A stretch of 64,000 bases of DNA from Thermoguttaceae bacterium (GTDB taxonomy: Bacteria; Planctomycetota; Planctomycetia; Pirellulales; Thermoguttaceae), in NCBI GenBank assembly GCA_017408405.1, contig JAFQUP010000025.1:29399-93398 (forward strand), in the 5' to 3' direction. Made by a program: the position numbers and the translations under genes. Below the pieces are notes generated by a model. That model worked only from the letters and a program-made list of their open reading frames with translations. It was not told the DNA's origin and ran no database searches. The stretch's first letter is position 1; each line of letters opens with the position of its first letter. Below are positions 1-9,010 of this stretch, piece by piece.

Positions 1-41
1 CTCACGCGATTCAAATCTCGTTTTACTTCGGCAGCCGAAAG

Positions 42-728
42 TCAGAACGTCAACCTCGGCACACGATTCACTCGTCCGAAATGAAAGAGAAGTTCCTCCG
101 CGGAGCATCCATAATGCTCACGAAGAGCGGCTTCCCAGTCTTTTCCATCTTTAATGTCATCCAGAAATTTTTTGAATTTATGCGAATCCTGTTTAATCAG
201 AAACATGACCAATCCGCTGGCAATTCCGTATTGCCAAACCTCAATGTGCCCTTGGGCCGTCATCAAACCGCCGACAGACCCCGTCATGCGCATCCGTTCC
301 AGCCCGCTGCGCTGCTTGAGAAAAGTCTGACGGTCCGCCGGGACAATTACTACCGGCATCGAATCCGCAATTCCTTCTTCAAGCCAGATCGGAATTCTCT
401 GCCGCGCGCGATAGCGGTGCATAAAACCGTGTGTCGTTTCGTGAACGAGAATTCCGATGAATTTCCAGCGGGCCTCCATTTTGGAAATATCCCCATAAAA
501 AAGCGAGATAAGTACGTTTCCATCGCTTGACATATGCGCCAGCCCGCTCGCTCCGCTGAATTCCTGCGCGGATTCACTGAAGAATTTTTGCTCAAACTGA
601 AGAAACTGCTGCTGAAAGACAAACGCGCAGACAATGCATTTGCCATTCCAGACGGCTGAACCTGGGGGAAACTCAAAAATCTGACACAGTCGCGCAAACA
701 TCGCCTCAAGATACTTAAGACACTCCAA
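42..728 (-). CDS. C-terminal half of a DUF1570-like metalloprotease-type protein, frameshifted from the upstream half
   Basis: The 228-residue reading frame has an HETTH zinc-protease motif followed about 20 residues later by a WLEEGIA segment, the arrangement of gluzincin peptidases. This fits the catalytic-like domain of planctomycete DUF1570 proteins. The frame opens at a TTG with no convincing ribosome site. Reading 1 base out of frame just upstream gives a peptide (YLTDAPKPIALE) that continues smoothly from the neighbouring frame ending at 752. I therefore read this as the C-terminal half of one gene of about 515 codons broken at the A5 run at 760-764 (T5 on the coding strand). The break may be a real mutation or a sequencing or assembly error. 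The substrate is unknown; the protein is probably exported through the signal in the first half. Confidence 0.7.
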   Translation of the reverse strand: MECLKYLEAMFARLCQIFEFPPGSAVWNGKCIVCAFVFQQQFLQFEQKFFSESAQEFSGASGLAHMSSDGNVLISLFYGDISKMEARWKFIGILVHETTHGFMHRYRARQRIPIWLEEGIADSMPVVIVPADRQTFLKQRSGLERMRMTGSVGGLMTAQGHIEVWQYGIASGLVMFLIKQDSHKFKKFLDDIKDGKDWEAALREHYGCSAEELLFHFGRVNRVPRLTF

Positions 729-751
729 CGCGATTGGCTTCGGAGCATCCG

Positions 752-1600
752 TCAGATAGAAAAATGTTCCGATTCATAATAAACCGTCTGCGGAAACGCC
801 GCCTTAATCTCCTCAAGGTACTCTTTCTGTTTCGCGACAGCTTTTTCATGCTGTTCCGGAGTCAGCTCCGGCCACCGCCAAATTCCGGTCCGCTTAAAAT
901 ACTCCATACGGTCGCGTTCTTTTTCTTCCGGCGTCCTCAAATCTTCTGGCTCTTCGTTCTTTTTCTTTCCTTTCTTTACGGTCTGATTCCTGGAGGTGTC
1001 TTTCTTTTTCTGCGAAGAATTTTTTGAGGCGTTTTTTGACTTTGAGGATTTTTTGGAAGATGAACCACTCACTCTGGATTTTTCGTCAAAATCACTATCC
1101 TCAAATTCCCGACCCAATTCCGCCGCGGCGGAGGTCTTCGATTTGGAGGAATTTTTGGATTTAGAGGAGGTTTTCGATTTGGAGGAATTTCCCGACCTGG
1201 ATTTTCCATCCGATTTTGAGCCGGCGGTACTTCCTGAATATGCATCTCTTTCTCTGGAACTCTTTGAGAATTTCTTAGAGGTTGATGTTCGTTTGCTGTT
1301 TCCCGAATGCTTTTCATCATCGGAATCAAAACCAGCGTTCGCGCCAAAATCTACCTCAAAATCCCCGTCATCTTCCGCCTCATTCTCCTCTTCGGATAAT
1401 TCAAGCATAAGTTTCCGCGCGGAATTTTTCTCTGTCCGCGTCTGTGCCTGAAGCGATACCGCATCCGCCCACAGAGCCAAAAAAATAGCGAAAAATAACG
1501 CGCAAAATCCAAATCCGCGAAACGCGCGAAGAGTTACCGTTTTTTTTCGCCAACCGAGTGTGAAACTCAACAAAGTCGTTAAATCCAATGAACTATTCAT
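752..1600 (-). CDS. N-terminal half of the same DUF1570-like exported protein, Ser/Lys-rich
   Basis: This 282-residue frame starts with a basic segment and a hydrophobic stretch (about residues 28-50), consistent with an export signal or anchor. An acidic stretch and a long low-complexity region of Ser-Lys repeats (about 90-210) follow. The C-terminal part (EYFKRTGIWRWPELTPEQ onward, then YYESEHF) is globular-looking and reads into the HETTH domain encoded at 42-728 if one base is added. It stops at TGA just after ESEHFSI, at the T5 run. An AAGGGA-like ribosome site lies just upstream of the ATG at 1600. The linker probably spans the envelope; its function is unknown. Confidence 0.7.
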   Translation of the reverse strand: MNSSLDLTTLLSFTLGWRKKTVTLRAFRGFGFCALFFAIFLALWADAVSLQAQTRTEKNSARKLMLELSEEENEAEDDGDFEVDFGANAGFDSDDEKHSGNSKRTSTSKKFSKSSRERDAYSGSTAGSKSDGKSRSGNSSKSKTSSKSKNSSKSKTSAAAELGREFEDSDFDEKSRVSGSSSKKSSKSKNASKNSSQKKKDTSRNQTVKKGKKKNEEPEDLRTPEEKERDRMEYFKRTGIWRWPELTPEQHEKAVAKQKEYLEEIKAAFPQTVYYESEHFSI

Positions 1601-1683
1601 CTTTTTCCCTTCTGACCGTTAAAACAGATCATTTTTTTCCATTATAGTCAGAAAGACGAAAAAAGCAAGAGGACCAAACATTA

Positions 1684-1747
1684 AATCAAAAAAATTTACC
1701 CGAAAGATCGAGAGGCTCCGATTCTCTCTTTCCTCCGGGTAAATTTT
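1684..1747 (-). terminator. Rho-independent terminator of the outer-membrane efflux gene
   Basis: The segments 1691-1702 and 1736-1747 form a perfect 12-bp stem, with a further inner stem of GAGAG/CTCTC type. On the minus strand it is followed by a T-run (1684-1693 region). It lies just after the end of the efflux gene at 1883, so it should terminate that transcript before the DUF1570-like gene. Confidence 0.8.
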
Positions 1748-1882
1748 GAGGTGGTCTATTCGCGGGAAAGTTTCCTCATTTACTTTTCAGAAAACATTCC
1801 GAAAATTTCTTTCCCGCCAGGACGCTTTCCAGCAGAACTTCATCATGTCCAATTCATTCCGCCAGCGTTTATTCTGTCCCAA

Positions 1883-3793
1883 TTACTCTTCAAGCAAACC
1901 GTCAAGCAGCGGATCCGAGCTTTGTCTGCCGCGTACGGGAGTCGCTTTGCTTCTCTGAACGCGAGCTTTTCCGCCAACCTGCGGTGCGGGGGCAGCCTGC
2001 TTGAGGATACTCTGATTCTGTGCGGGAATCGGATACTGCGAGAGGTCATCCGCCTCCGGCACCATGGGGACTGCCTCTGGGGCATTGGTAATCCCGCCGT
2101 TTCGACGATTCTGCCGTTTCGGAGTTCCTTCCGGAGGCAGTTCGCTGGCGTAGCTTGTCTGCGGTTTACTGCTGTTGAGAATATTCGTTGCCGAAGTACG
2201 AGCTTCTGCCGGTCCCTGCTGATTGATCCCTTCTCCAGGCACGCTGAGTTGAATCTGATTTCCAGGAACGAAATTCGAGCGAAGGAAATCAGAGGAAAGC
2301 GAAGAGGCCGACTGCGGATCGATTTGCCAGCCGCCGCCCAAAGCCGTATAGAGCGTGACGACGCTTGAGGCCAGCTGTGCGTGAACATTCGCCAGTGTCA
2401 AACGATTGGAAAGACGATAGCGCTGGGAGTCCAAAACCACCATGTACTCACGTTTTCCCGTTTCGTAAAGATCAAGAGACAGTTTAAGCGCTTCGTCATA
2501 GTTCTTGACGGAATTCAGCTGTTCGTCATACTGATCCTGAAGTTTAACGTACTCCATGATCGCGTTATTGACTTCCTCGGCCGCTTCCAATACCGCGTAC
2601 TGGTACTGAAGACGCATTTCTTCAGTAACGCTTTCCTGCTTCGCGATGGAGCAGCGGACTCGCCCAAACTCAAAAATACGCCACTGAAGTCTCGGCATAA
2701 TACTAGCCGTAATACTGCGGCCCTCAAAGAGATCCTCAATTCTATCAGCCTGAAGTCCGAATGTTCCATCAATATAGAATTTGGGATAAAGTTCAGCCTG
2801 AGTAGCTCCAACCAGCGCGGTCTGCTGGGCAAGACGGCGTTCCAATGCCCGAATATCTGGACGACGGCGGAGAATATCTGCCGGAATACCAACTGCCAGC
2901 GCGTCCGGTGCGCATGGAATAAACGCGGTGTCCTGCGTCAGAATGTCCAGAACCATCTCCGGCGTCGCGCCCATGAGGGTTCCCAGGCGAGTTACGCAGG
3001 CATGAAATGAAGCCTGAATCTTGGGAAGGCTGGCTCGAACAGTCGCCAGGTTCGCCTGCGCCTGAACCAGTTCCACGTCGCTGTCTTTACCAACTTCTTT
3101 ACGTGCCGCGATTTTTTCGAGGTACGTTTCCTGCGTCTGAATGTCAGCACGCACAATTCGTTCTTCTTCCTGGAAAAGACGCGCATTAATATACGTACGG
3201 GCCGTTTCCGCCAAAAGAAGCATTTTCACGTTATTTCGGTCTTCAACCGTAGCGTCCCACGCCGCGCTATACGCCTCAACATAACGCTGAATCTGTCCAA
3301 AAATATCAACTTCCCAACTGGCTGCCGCATCCCACGTCCAATTCGACTGGTAAGTATGCGTTTTCCCGCCAACTCCCGGTCCCATCGCGCGTGAGAAAGA
3401 AGCACTGGTACCGATTGCCGGGAAAAGTTCACCGCGAGCGTAGCGGTAATCCATTTCCGCCTGGTAAATACGCTGGGCGGCCATCTTAAGATCAAGATTC
3501 TGCTCATTCACCGTTTTGAGCAGGAGATTCAGAGTCTCATCGTGAAAGACGGTCCACCAATCGTCTAACGCGGGTAATTCGTTGTGCACCTGAGAAGTAT
3601 CTGTCGGAGTACCTTCGTGCATTTCTTCCTGTTTCGCGGACCAGTCTGACTGAACTTTTGGCGCGGGAGGCGCGATATAGTCCGGGCCAACTTTGCATCC
3701 AACCGCTAAAAGTACCGCGGTACTCAAAACGACGGAACCGCGGACCATCAACCGTCCATCGGGACCTTTCCAGAATGACAATTTTCGGAGCAT
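1883..3793 (-). CDS. RND efflux outer-membrane lipoprotein, TolC/OprM/NodT family
   Basis: This is the outer-membrane channel of a tripartite RND efflux pump. The chosen start at 3793 is preceded by AAAGGTGA six bases upstream; longer frames begin upstream without such a site. The 636-residue product has a lipobox (LLAVGC, Cys33) followed by VGPDY, the typical N-terminus of OprM-type lipoproteins. Two Ala/Gln-rich outer-membrane-efflux repeats cover about residues 60-480, including an ILRRRPDIRALERRLAQQ segment characteristic of the family. The last 130 residues are a Pro/Ser/Gln-rich tail not usual for the family. No pump gene is adjacent, but an adaptor and pump begin at 62186 in this window; whether they work together is not shown. 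Confidence 0.93.
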   Translation of the reverse strand: MLRKLSFWKGPDGRLMVRGSVVLSTAVLLAVGCKVGPDYIAPPAPKVQSDWSAKQEEMHEGTPTDTSQVHNELPALDDWWTVFHDETLNLLLKTVNEQNLDLKMAAQRIYQAEMDYRYARGELFPAIGTSASFSRAMGPGVGGKTHTYQSNWTWDAAASWEVDIFGQIQRYVEAYSAAWDATVEDRNNVKMLLLAETARTYINARLFQEEERIVRADIQTQETYLEKIAARKEVGKDSDVELVQAQANLATVRASLPKIQASFHACVTRLGTLMGATPEMVLDILTQDTAFIPCAPDALAVGIPADILRRRPDIRALERRLAQQTALVGATQAELYPKFYIDGTFGLQADRIEDLFEGRSITASIMPRLQWRIFEFGRVRCSIAKQESVTEEMRLQYQYAVLEAAEEVNNAIMEYVKLQDQYDEQLNSVKNYDEALKLSLDLYETGKREYMVVLDSQRYRLSNRLTLANVHAQLASSVVTLYTALGGGWQIDPQSASSLSSDFLRSNFVPGNQIQLSVPGEGINQQGPAEARTSATNILNSSKPQTSYASELPPEGTPKRQNRRNGGITNAPEAVPMVPEADDLSQYPIPAQNQSILKQAAPAPQVGGKARVQRSKATPVRGRQSSDPLLDGLLEE

Positions 3794-4258
3794 AATGTCA
3801 CCTTTCATAAAAACTACTTTAAAAAACGAAAGTATATTCTGAGCATATACCACGCTCGTTTATTGCATTTTTATTCATCGGTAAAAAAAAACACGAGCAA
3901 AAGGCAATTTGTTACAATTGGGTAATTTTTTTCAAATTTTCTGTTTTTCGCAAGTAGAACAATTATTTGGATTGTGCGCCATTTTCACACTTTAAGGATT
4001 ATGCTTATTCCTAAATGTTTTTTCCAAATCAACTCTTTCCTGAAATAAAATCATGGGCAACCTCCTGAAAACCGATAAAAAAAAAGGGCTTTATCTGATA
4101 TAAAGCCTTTATTCATAAGGAGTTCCAGTAAAATTTTGAGTAACCATCATTCCCAATTCCTCGTATCCTTAAGACGCGGTCACCAGGGGACGGCCCCCCC
4201 TAACCGGTCAATCCTTTTCCATTATTTCATTATTCCAAGACCCACGAGGGCAGATTGA
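3794..4258. other. Intergenic region between divergent genes with one terminator-like hairpin
   Basis: This AT-rich region separates the divergently read efflux gene and acyltransferase gene. It contains an A9 tract, an 8-bp perfect stem (4087-4094 with 4100-4107, loop CTGAT) and a T-rich tail, which looks like a bidirectional terminator or attenuator even though no gene ends here. A GC-rich patch with a C7 run lies at about 4180-4205. I see no coding frame and no RNA gene I can name. Confidence 0.5.
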
Positions 4259-5899
4259 ATGTCAAATAAAAAAATTTTTCCGATGACAGACTTTGAAGAA
4301 TACATGCAGTTGGACGGAACCAACGCGTATCCAATGGAATGTCACGGAAGATTCAGTTTTTCTGGGAGTTTCTGCCGAGATCAGGTAGAAAAAATTCTGT
4401 TGGAAGTGCTTGCCCGTCATCCGTTTCTCTACGCGCGCTGCGTGAAAATCGGAAAATTCAGGTACGCGTTTGAGATTCCTGAATTTTCTCAAAACCCGTT
4501 GGAAAAACTTCAGAAATATCCGGATCACAGCCGGATTCTTGGAGTCCATGTTTACTGGCTTTCAGGAGAGTGTCGAAAAGATTATCCTCAAAAACTTCGC
4601 GAAACTCTCGACCCTTTTTCTGAAACGATGCTGCGAATATTCTTTCTTGAAGAAAAAGCCCCGAATGGCCAGGTCATCCGAACCGACCTGCTTCTGAAAT
4701 GGCATCACAGTGCCTCTGACGGCCGAGGCATTCTTCGTTTTGTCAGCGATTTCCTTCACGGCCTGGCCTCCATCTCCGGATACAGTTTGTCAGAGTTTCC
4801 TCCCCTTCCCCCAATCAATCTTTCCAGCCTTTCAGAACGTGGGAATTTGGGATACTCGTGGCTTGCGCGAAATTTTTTCCGTTTTGTGATCTGCCCTGCC
4901 CACTGTCAACGGGTGATTCACCTTCTTTTTCGCCCAATTCAGACACTGGTTCAGAAAAAGACCAGCCTTCACGAAACGCCTCTCTCTATTCCGCAAGAAA
5001 AAGCATACCCTTTCCAGCCATCACGGGAAAGCCAAACACTCAGTCATTCCCAATCCCGCTCCGCGTCCGTTTCATCCGCTGAAAGTCCCAATCCAAATTC
5101 TCTCACTCCCAAAATCCCCTTTTTCGGGAAAAAAATCGTTCCGGATGAAGACCGCAGCCGCCGTCCGACCGATTTTCCATCCATTCTTTTTCAGAAACTA
5201 TCCCGTGAGGAAGTCCGCTCATTCCTGGCAATTTGCCGCAGCCGCCGTTCAACCTTTAACGATGTCCTTCTTCAGGCCGTTTGGACAGGAACATTAAACT
5301 GGCAGCGTTCCCATCCGGAACAAAGCGGAATCTGTCCTCAAAATCCCAACCACTGGATTCGCATATCGGTCCCGTTTGACCTTCGTTATCCCAAATTGAA
5401 TTCCATGCCGGCGATGAATATCGTGAGTATGTTCTTTCTGGATCGTCAAGCAAATCAAATCAATTCCTCGGAGCAATTTCTCAGCGGTATTCGCCGTGAA
5501 ATGCGTCACGCCAAAAGATTCCGCCTTGGCGCCTGGCTCCTTGTCTGTTTGAAAGACGCGCACGCCATTTGGGGGAATCTCTATCACGCAATCAAAATGT
5601 GCGACTGCTGGGCAACTCTGGTCATGACGAATCTCGGTCGAATTTTTACTCCGGAGGATCTTTCACTGCCGCGAACAAAAGAAGGAAAGATCCAAATCAA
5701 AGATCTCATTCTGGACGAAATCGATATTACTTCCCCAATTCGTTCTCAAACGAATATTTCCATCGGCTGCTGCACTTACGCGGGAGAGATGAAATTTTCA
5801 ATCATCTATGACACTTCTCTTTTGAGACGTGAAGATGCCCGCGGATGTCTTGAGGAGATTCTGGCAAGTCTCCGCCGTCTCCTGAGTCAGAAAGAATGA
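4259..5899 (+). CDS. HHxxxDG acyltransferase / condensation-domain-like protein
   Basis: The 546-residue protein carries HHSASDG at residues 149-155, the catalytic HHxxxDG signature of the condensation/CoA-dependent acyltransferase superfamily (NRPS condensation domains, PapA-type and wax-ester synthase-type enzymes). The N-terminus (PMTDFEEYM) and the later segment VPFDLRYPK fit that fold. There is no signal peptide, no carrier or adenylation domain, and no polyketide or peptide synthetase gene nearby, so it probably acts alone on a lipid, alcohol or sugar acceptor. Residues about 235-300 form a Ser/Pro-rich insertion between the two half-domains. The acyl donor and acceptor cannot be told from sequence. 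The gene stands alone, with divergent and downstream genes well separated. Confidence 0.75.
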   Translation: MSNKKIFPMTDFEEYMQLDGTNAYPMECHGRFSFSGSFCRDQVEKILLEVLARHPFLYARCVKIGKFRYAFEIPEFSQNPLEKLQKYPDHSRILGVHVYWLSGECRKDYPQKLRETLDPFSETMLRIFFLEEKAPNGQVIRTDLLLKWHHSASDGRGILRFVSDFLHGLASISGYSLSEFPPLPPINLSSLSERGNLGYSWLARNFFRFVICPAHCQRVIHLLFRPIQTLVQKKTSLHETPLSIPQEKAYPFQPSRESQTLSHSQSRSASVSSAESPNPNSLTPKIPFFGKKIVPDEDRSRRPTDFPSILFQKLSREEVRSFLAICRSRRSTFNDVLLQAVWTGTLNWQRSHPEQSGICPQNPNHWIRISVPFDLRYPKLNSMPAMNIVSMFFLDRQANQINSSEQFLSGIRREMRHAKRFRLGAWLLVCLKDAHAIWGNLYHAIKMCDCWATLVMTNLGRIFTPEDLSLPRTKEGKIQIKDLILDEIDITSPIRSQTNISIGCCTYAGEMKFSIIYDTSLLRREDARGCLEEILASLRRLLSQKE

Positions 5900-5949
5900 A
5901 TTTTTCCTCCCATTATTTAAAGGACAGGAACAGCCCCAAAACTGTTTTG

Positions 5950-6095
5950 CGGTGAGAAAAAACGAAAGCGTTTTAAACTTTCGCGAAGCTCCATAAATTC
6001 CGCGTATTCGGAAATACGCGGAATTTCTGATGACGCGGGCAAACATAAAAATTAACCTTTCTTGAAAATCGAGTTTTTGGTGGAAGTTCCTTTAA
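5950..6095. repeat. Dispersed intergenic repeat, copy A, with a perfect 13-bp hairpin
   Basis: This stretch resembles 25963-26110. Shared features in order are CCATAA, TTCCG, TATTCGGAAA, a GACGC/AACGC block, ATAAAAATTA and a GAGTTTT block. Copy A holds a perfect 13-bp stem (5996-6008 with 6013-6025, loop CGGA). Both copies lie just downstream of a gene end. The similarity was found by eye, at about 60-65 per cent over roughly 95 bases. Confidence 0.5.
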
Positions 6096-6184
6096 CGGTA
6101 CCTTTATTCCGTTTCTCTCATTGAATATTTTCAGTTATTCTTCCTAAATTTCACGAATAACATTTACCAAAAGACTTCAGACTC

Positions 6185-6213
6185 TTGACTTTTCGATTTT
6201 CTTCGAGTATAAT
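6185..6213 (+). promoter_or_regulatory. Sigma-70-type promoter of the Ser/Thr kinase gene
   Basis: TTGACT (6185-6190), a 17-base spacer and a perfect TATAAT (6208-6213) lie 35 bases upstream of the preferred start at 6248. It marks the in-frame TTG at 6185 as a -35 box rather than a start codon. Confidence 0.8.
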
Positions 6214-6247
6214 TAAAAAAATGTCAGAAAATGATGAGGAGAAAAAA

Positions 6248-8908
6248 ATGTCAACAGAAAAAAACTACGAGATTGAAACCATCGTCTTTGAAAGTGATCG
6301 CTCTGCCAACCGAACAGCCGCATCGATGGAAATGCCGGAAAATCTGCTTGTTGTTGGCGATATCCTTTGCGATACGTATATTCTGCGCGCACGCCTTGGG
6401 CGAGGCGGCATGGGTGAAATATGGCGTGCGGATGAAGTTTACAAAGGGGAAATCCTCCGGCCTGTCGTCATCAAAACACTTTCTCCCAACACTCCCAATA
6501 TTCAGGAGGAACTTTCACGCATCCAGTCTATGTTCCACAAGATCCACAGTCTTCAGCATCAGCACATCTGCCCAATGTACGCGATGAAGAACGACCCAAA
6601 GGCAGGAACGATCATCATCATGAAATTTATTGATGGGATTACGCTTCAGGAACACTACACGCAGTTCATGCGGCTTCACGGAGAATTTCCGGTTCAGGAA
6701 GCAGTCCGGCTCCTGAAACCAATCGCTCAAGCCTTGGACTATTCCCACTCCAAAAAGGTACTTCACCGTGACATCAAACCTCAAAATATCATGGTTAGCA
6801 AAATTGCCAGTGACGGTGTTCAGCTCATTGATTTCGGCTTGGTCATGGAAATACGTTCTTCTCTGACAACGCGAACTTCCGCCCATTTTGACGGCTCAGG
6901 AACTTTACCGTACATGTCGCCGGAACAGTGGAGCGGCGACTTTCAGGACGCGAAAGCGGATCAATTTTCTCTCGCGGTCGTCGTTTATGAACTTCTCGCC
7001 GGGCGTTTACCATTCATCGGTACCAATATGCAGGTACTCGGCTTTCAGATTTTGAATAAAACCCCTGAACCGATTCCTAACGTGCCTGATTTCGTAAATT
7101 TCGCGATTCAAAAAGCTTTGGCCAAAAACCGAAAACTGCGTTTTGAGACCTGCGAAGAGTTTATTGAGGCACTGGAAAACCCGCACAGTGAATTAAAAAT
7201 CTCTTCATCTCTGGAATTACCTGAAAACACTCAATTGGAAAAAAATGAAACGTTTATGAAAAAACACGGATTGAAATTGGCTTTCGCGATTGGTTCTTTG
7301 GCTGTTTTGTGCTTCGGAATAGCCTTAGGAGGACAATTTAGCAAAAAACGAACCGTTTCTGAAAATTTTGACCTTATTCCTTTAACGGAAGAAACTCACG
7401 GCGGTTCCGCCATTACCTTGCCGCCCGAACTTTCAGCACCCCAAACCCACCGATCTAAAACAGATGAGAAGGAGCCTGAAAACCGGTCTAAAAATGAAGT
7501 TTCTGAAAGTCCGAATTTGAAAAACGAAAAACGACAGAATACGGACCCGTCTCTGAAATCAATGGCTGAAACATCTTTATCTGTCATTCCGTCAGCCAAT
7601 ACGAAAGGAAACGAACAGGAAGAAAATCCATTTATTCCGGAAGAGGACAGAATTACCGAAAACGGGCAGGAGGAAAATCCCTTTATCCAGGAAGAAACAT
7701 CCGCGGAGAATGAAATTTCAATCACGGATCAATCTCCTGAAATGTCATATCAGAGACTTATTGCCCGAGCTAAAGACGCGATCAATGACAGCAAATGGGA
7801 TGACGCCTTTAAGGCCTTCAGCCAAATCGATCCGAAATATCTGAAAGAATTTGAACTTGAGCTTTATGCCAGGGTATGCCAGGCAACTGAAAATAATGAG
7901 AAACTAATGGAGATTCGAAAGACGCAGCTTGAAAAAAATGTGTCTCTGGAATTTCTTCAAAATTTTTTCCTGAAAGCGAGTACGCCGGAAGAATACTCAT
8001 TGACCGTTCAATTATGCGATAAACTGCTTCTGGATCTGGATGATCCGGAAAATCTTCATGTCCAAAAAATCAAAATCCACGCGTTAACTCATGAGGCTTG
8101 CCTTCTGAATTCCTCCAATTTGGTTCATCAGTCACTCGAACTATGCGCTGAGATTCTGGCGAAAGCACCCAATGACCCATCATTGATCGCGGAACATGGT
8201 TTCATTTATTTTCAGAATTCCAACTATTTTAACAAAGCATTTGCCCAGGCAAAAGTGGATTTTGAGAAAGCGCTGAAACTGGATCCGGAAACCGAAACGG
8301 CTCTTCTTTATCAGGGAATTTTTTTCCGTGAAGTTTATTCTCAGTATTATGACGCGATTAATAATTTTGACAAGATCCTGAAACTGAACCCGAACAATCA
8401 TAATGCCCGGCTTCAAAAAGGAATCACGCTTCAAAAAGGAATCACCAAGGGCAAAACAGACCCAAGCGTGGCGATAGACTGTCTAACGGAATACATTGAG
8501 AAAGTGGCTGCTCGCTGGGAAACGAACGAAGGTTATGCCAACGTCGACTCGAAACGCGTTGTGGAAATACTTAGCGCAAACTGGGCGGCATACGAATATC
8601 GCGGTAAAATTTACTACGAAATGAAAAATTTTCAGGAAGCAATCGCGGATTTTTCAAACGTTCTGCTTGGAAATGCCAAAAACATCGAAATTAGAAAACT
8701 GCGTGGTTTAGCCGCGATTCAGATAAAACATTGGAAAGATGCCAAGGAAGATTTTGAATATCTTTTAAAAAATGATCCTGAAATGAAAAATCATTTTGAC
8801 TACTATTTGTCTCTCGCGGAGATTTACGAAAGTAACAAAAAATTAAAATCAGCTCAGGATATGCGGGACAAAGCCGCGGAGATTCAGAGAAAATACGGTA
8901 TCTTTTAG
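6248..8908 (+). CDS. Membrane Ser/Thr protein kinase with C-terminal TPR repeats
   Basis: The start at 6248 has a GAGGAG ribosome site and sits behind a good promoter; an in-frame ATG at 6221 is the alternative. The 886-residue product has a Hanks-type kinase domain: a Gly-rich loop (GRGGMGE, near residue 50), the invariant Lys in VVIKTL, HRDIKPQN (His173), IDFGLV and a SPEQW activation-segment end. A single membrane helix follows near 340-362, then a charged linker with two near-identical short repeats (EENPFIPEE / EENPFIQEE). TPR-like helical repeats run from about 500 to the C-terminus. The topology implies a cytoplasmic kinase sensing through an external TPR region, an architecture common in planctomycetes. 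The target is unknown and no phosphatase gene is adjacent. Confidence 0.93.
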   Translation: MSTEKNYEIETIVFESDRSANRTAASMEMPENLLVVGDILCDTYILRARLGRGGMGEIWRADEVYKGEILRPVVIKTLSPNTPNIQEELSRIQSMFHKIHSLQHQHICPMYAMKNDPKAGTIIIMKFIDGITLQEHYTQFMRLHGEFPVQEAVRLLKPIAQALDYSHSKKVLHRDIKPQNIMVSKIASDGVQLIDFGLVMEIRSSLTTRTSAHFDGSGTLPYMSPEQWSGDFQDAKADQFSLAVVVYELLAGRLPFIGTNMQVLGFQILNKTPEPIPNVPDFVNFAIQKALAKNRKLRFETCEEFIEALENPHSELKISSSLELPENTQLEKNETFMKKHGLKLAFAIGSLAVLCFGIALGGQFSKKRTVSENFDLIPLTEETHGGSAITLPPELSAPQTHRSKTDEKEPENRSKNEVSESPNLKNEKRQNTDPSLKSMAETSLSVIPSANTKGNEQEENPFIPEEDRITENGQEENPFIQEETSAENEISITDQSPEMSYQRLIARAKDAINDSKWDDAFKAFSQIDPKYLKEFELELYARVCQATENNEKLMEIRKTQLEKNVSLEFLQNFFLKASTPEEYSLTVQLCDKLLLDLDDPENLHVQKIKIHALTHEACLLNSSNLVHQSLELCAEILAKAPNDPSLIAEHGFIYFQNSNYFNKAFAQAKVDFEKALKLDPETETALLYQGIFFREVYSQYYDAINNFDKILKLNPNNHNARLQKGITLQKGITKGKTDPSVAIDCLTEYIEKVAARWETNEGYANVDSKRVVEILSANWAAYEYRGKIYYEMKNFQEAIADFSNVLLGNAKNIEIRKLRGLAAIQIKHWKDAKEDFEYLLKNDPEMKNHFDYYLSLAEIYESNKKLKSAQDMRDKAAEIQRKYGIF

Positions 8909-8920
8909 ACCGCGTACCCC

Positions 8921-8948
8921 AAAGGCTGTCTATTATGACGGCCTTTTT
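8921..8948 (+). terminator. Terminator after the kinase gene
   Basis: AAAGGCTGTC (8921-8930) pairs with GACGGCCTTT (8937-8946), with one internal mismatch and a 6-base loop, followed by Ts. It lies 12 bases after the kinase stop and may also serve the convergent flagellar operon. Confidence 0.7.
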
Positions 8949-9010
8949 AAGGAAAAGGAGGGTTTCATTCTTGATCCCTACCTGAATTCGCTGATTCCGT
9001 CTGTTCTCTC

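Noticed and set aside
6185..6247. TTG start that would extend the kinase by 21 codons
   Set aside because: The TTG is the -35 box of a consensus promoter and the ATG at 6248 has a GAGGAG site.
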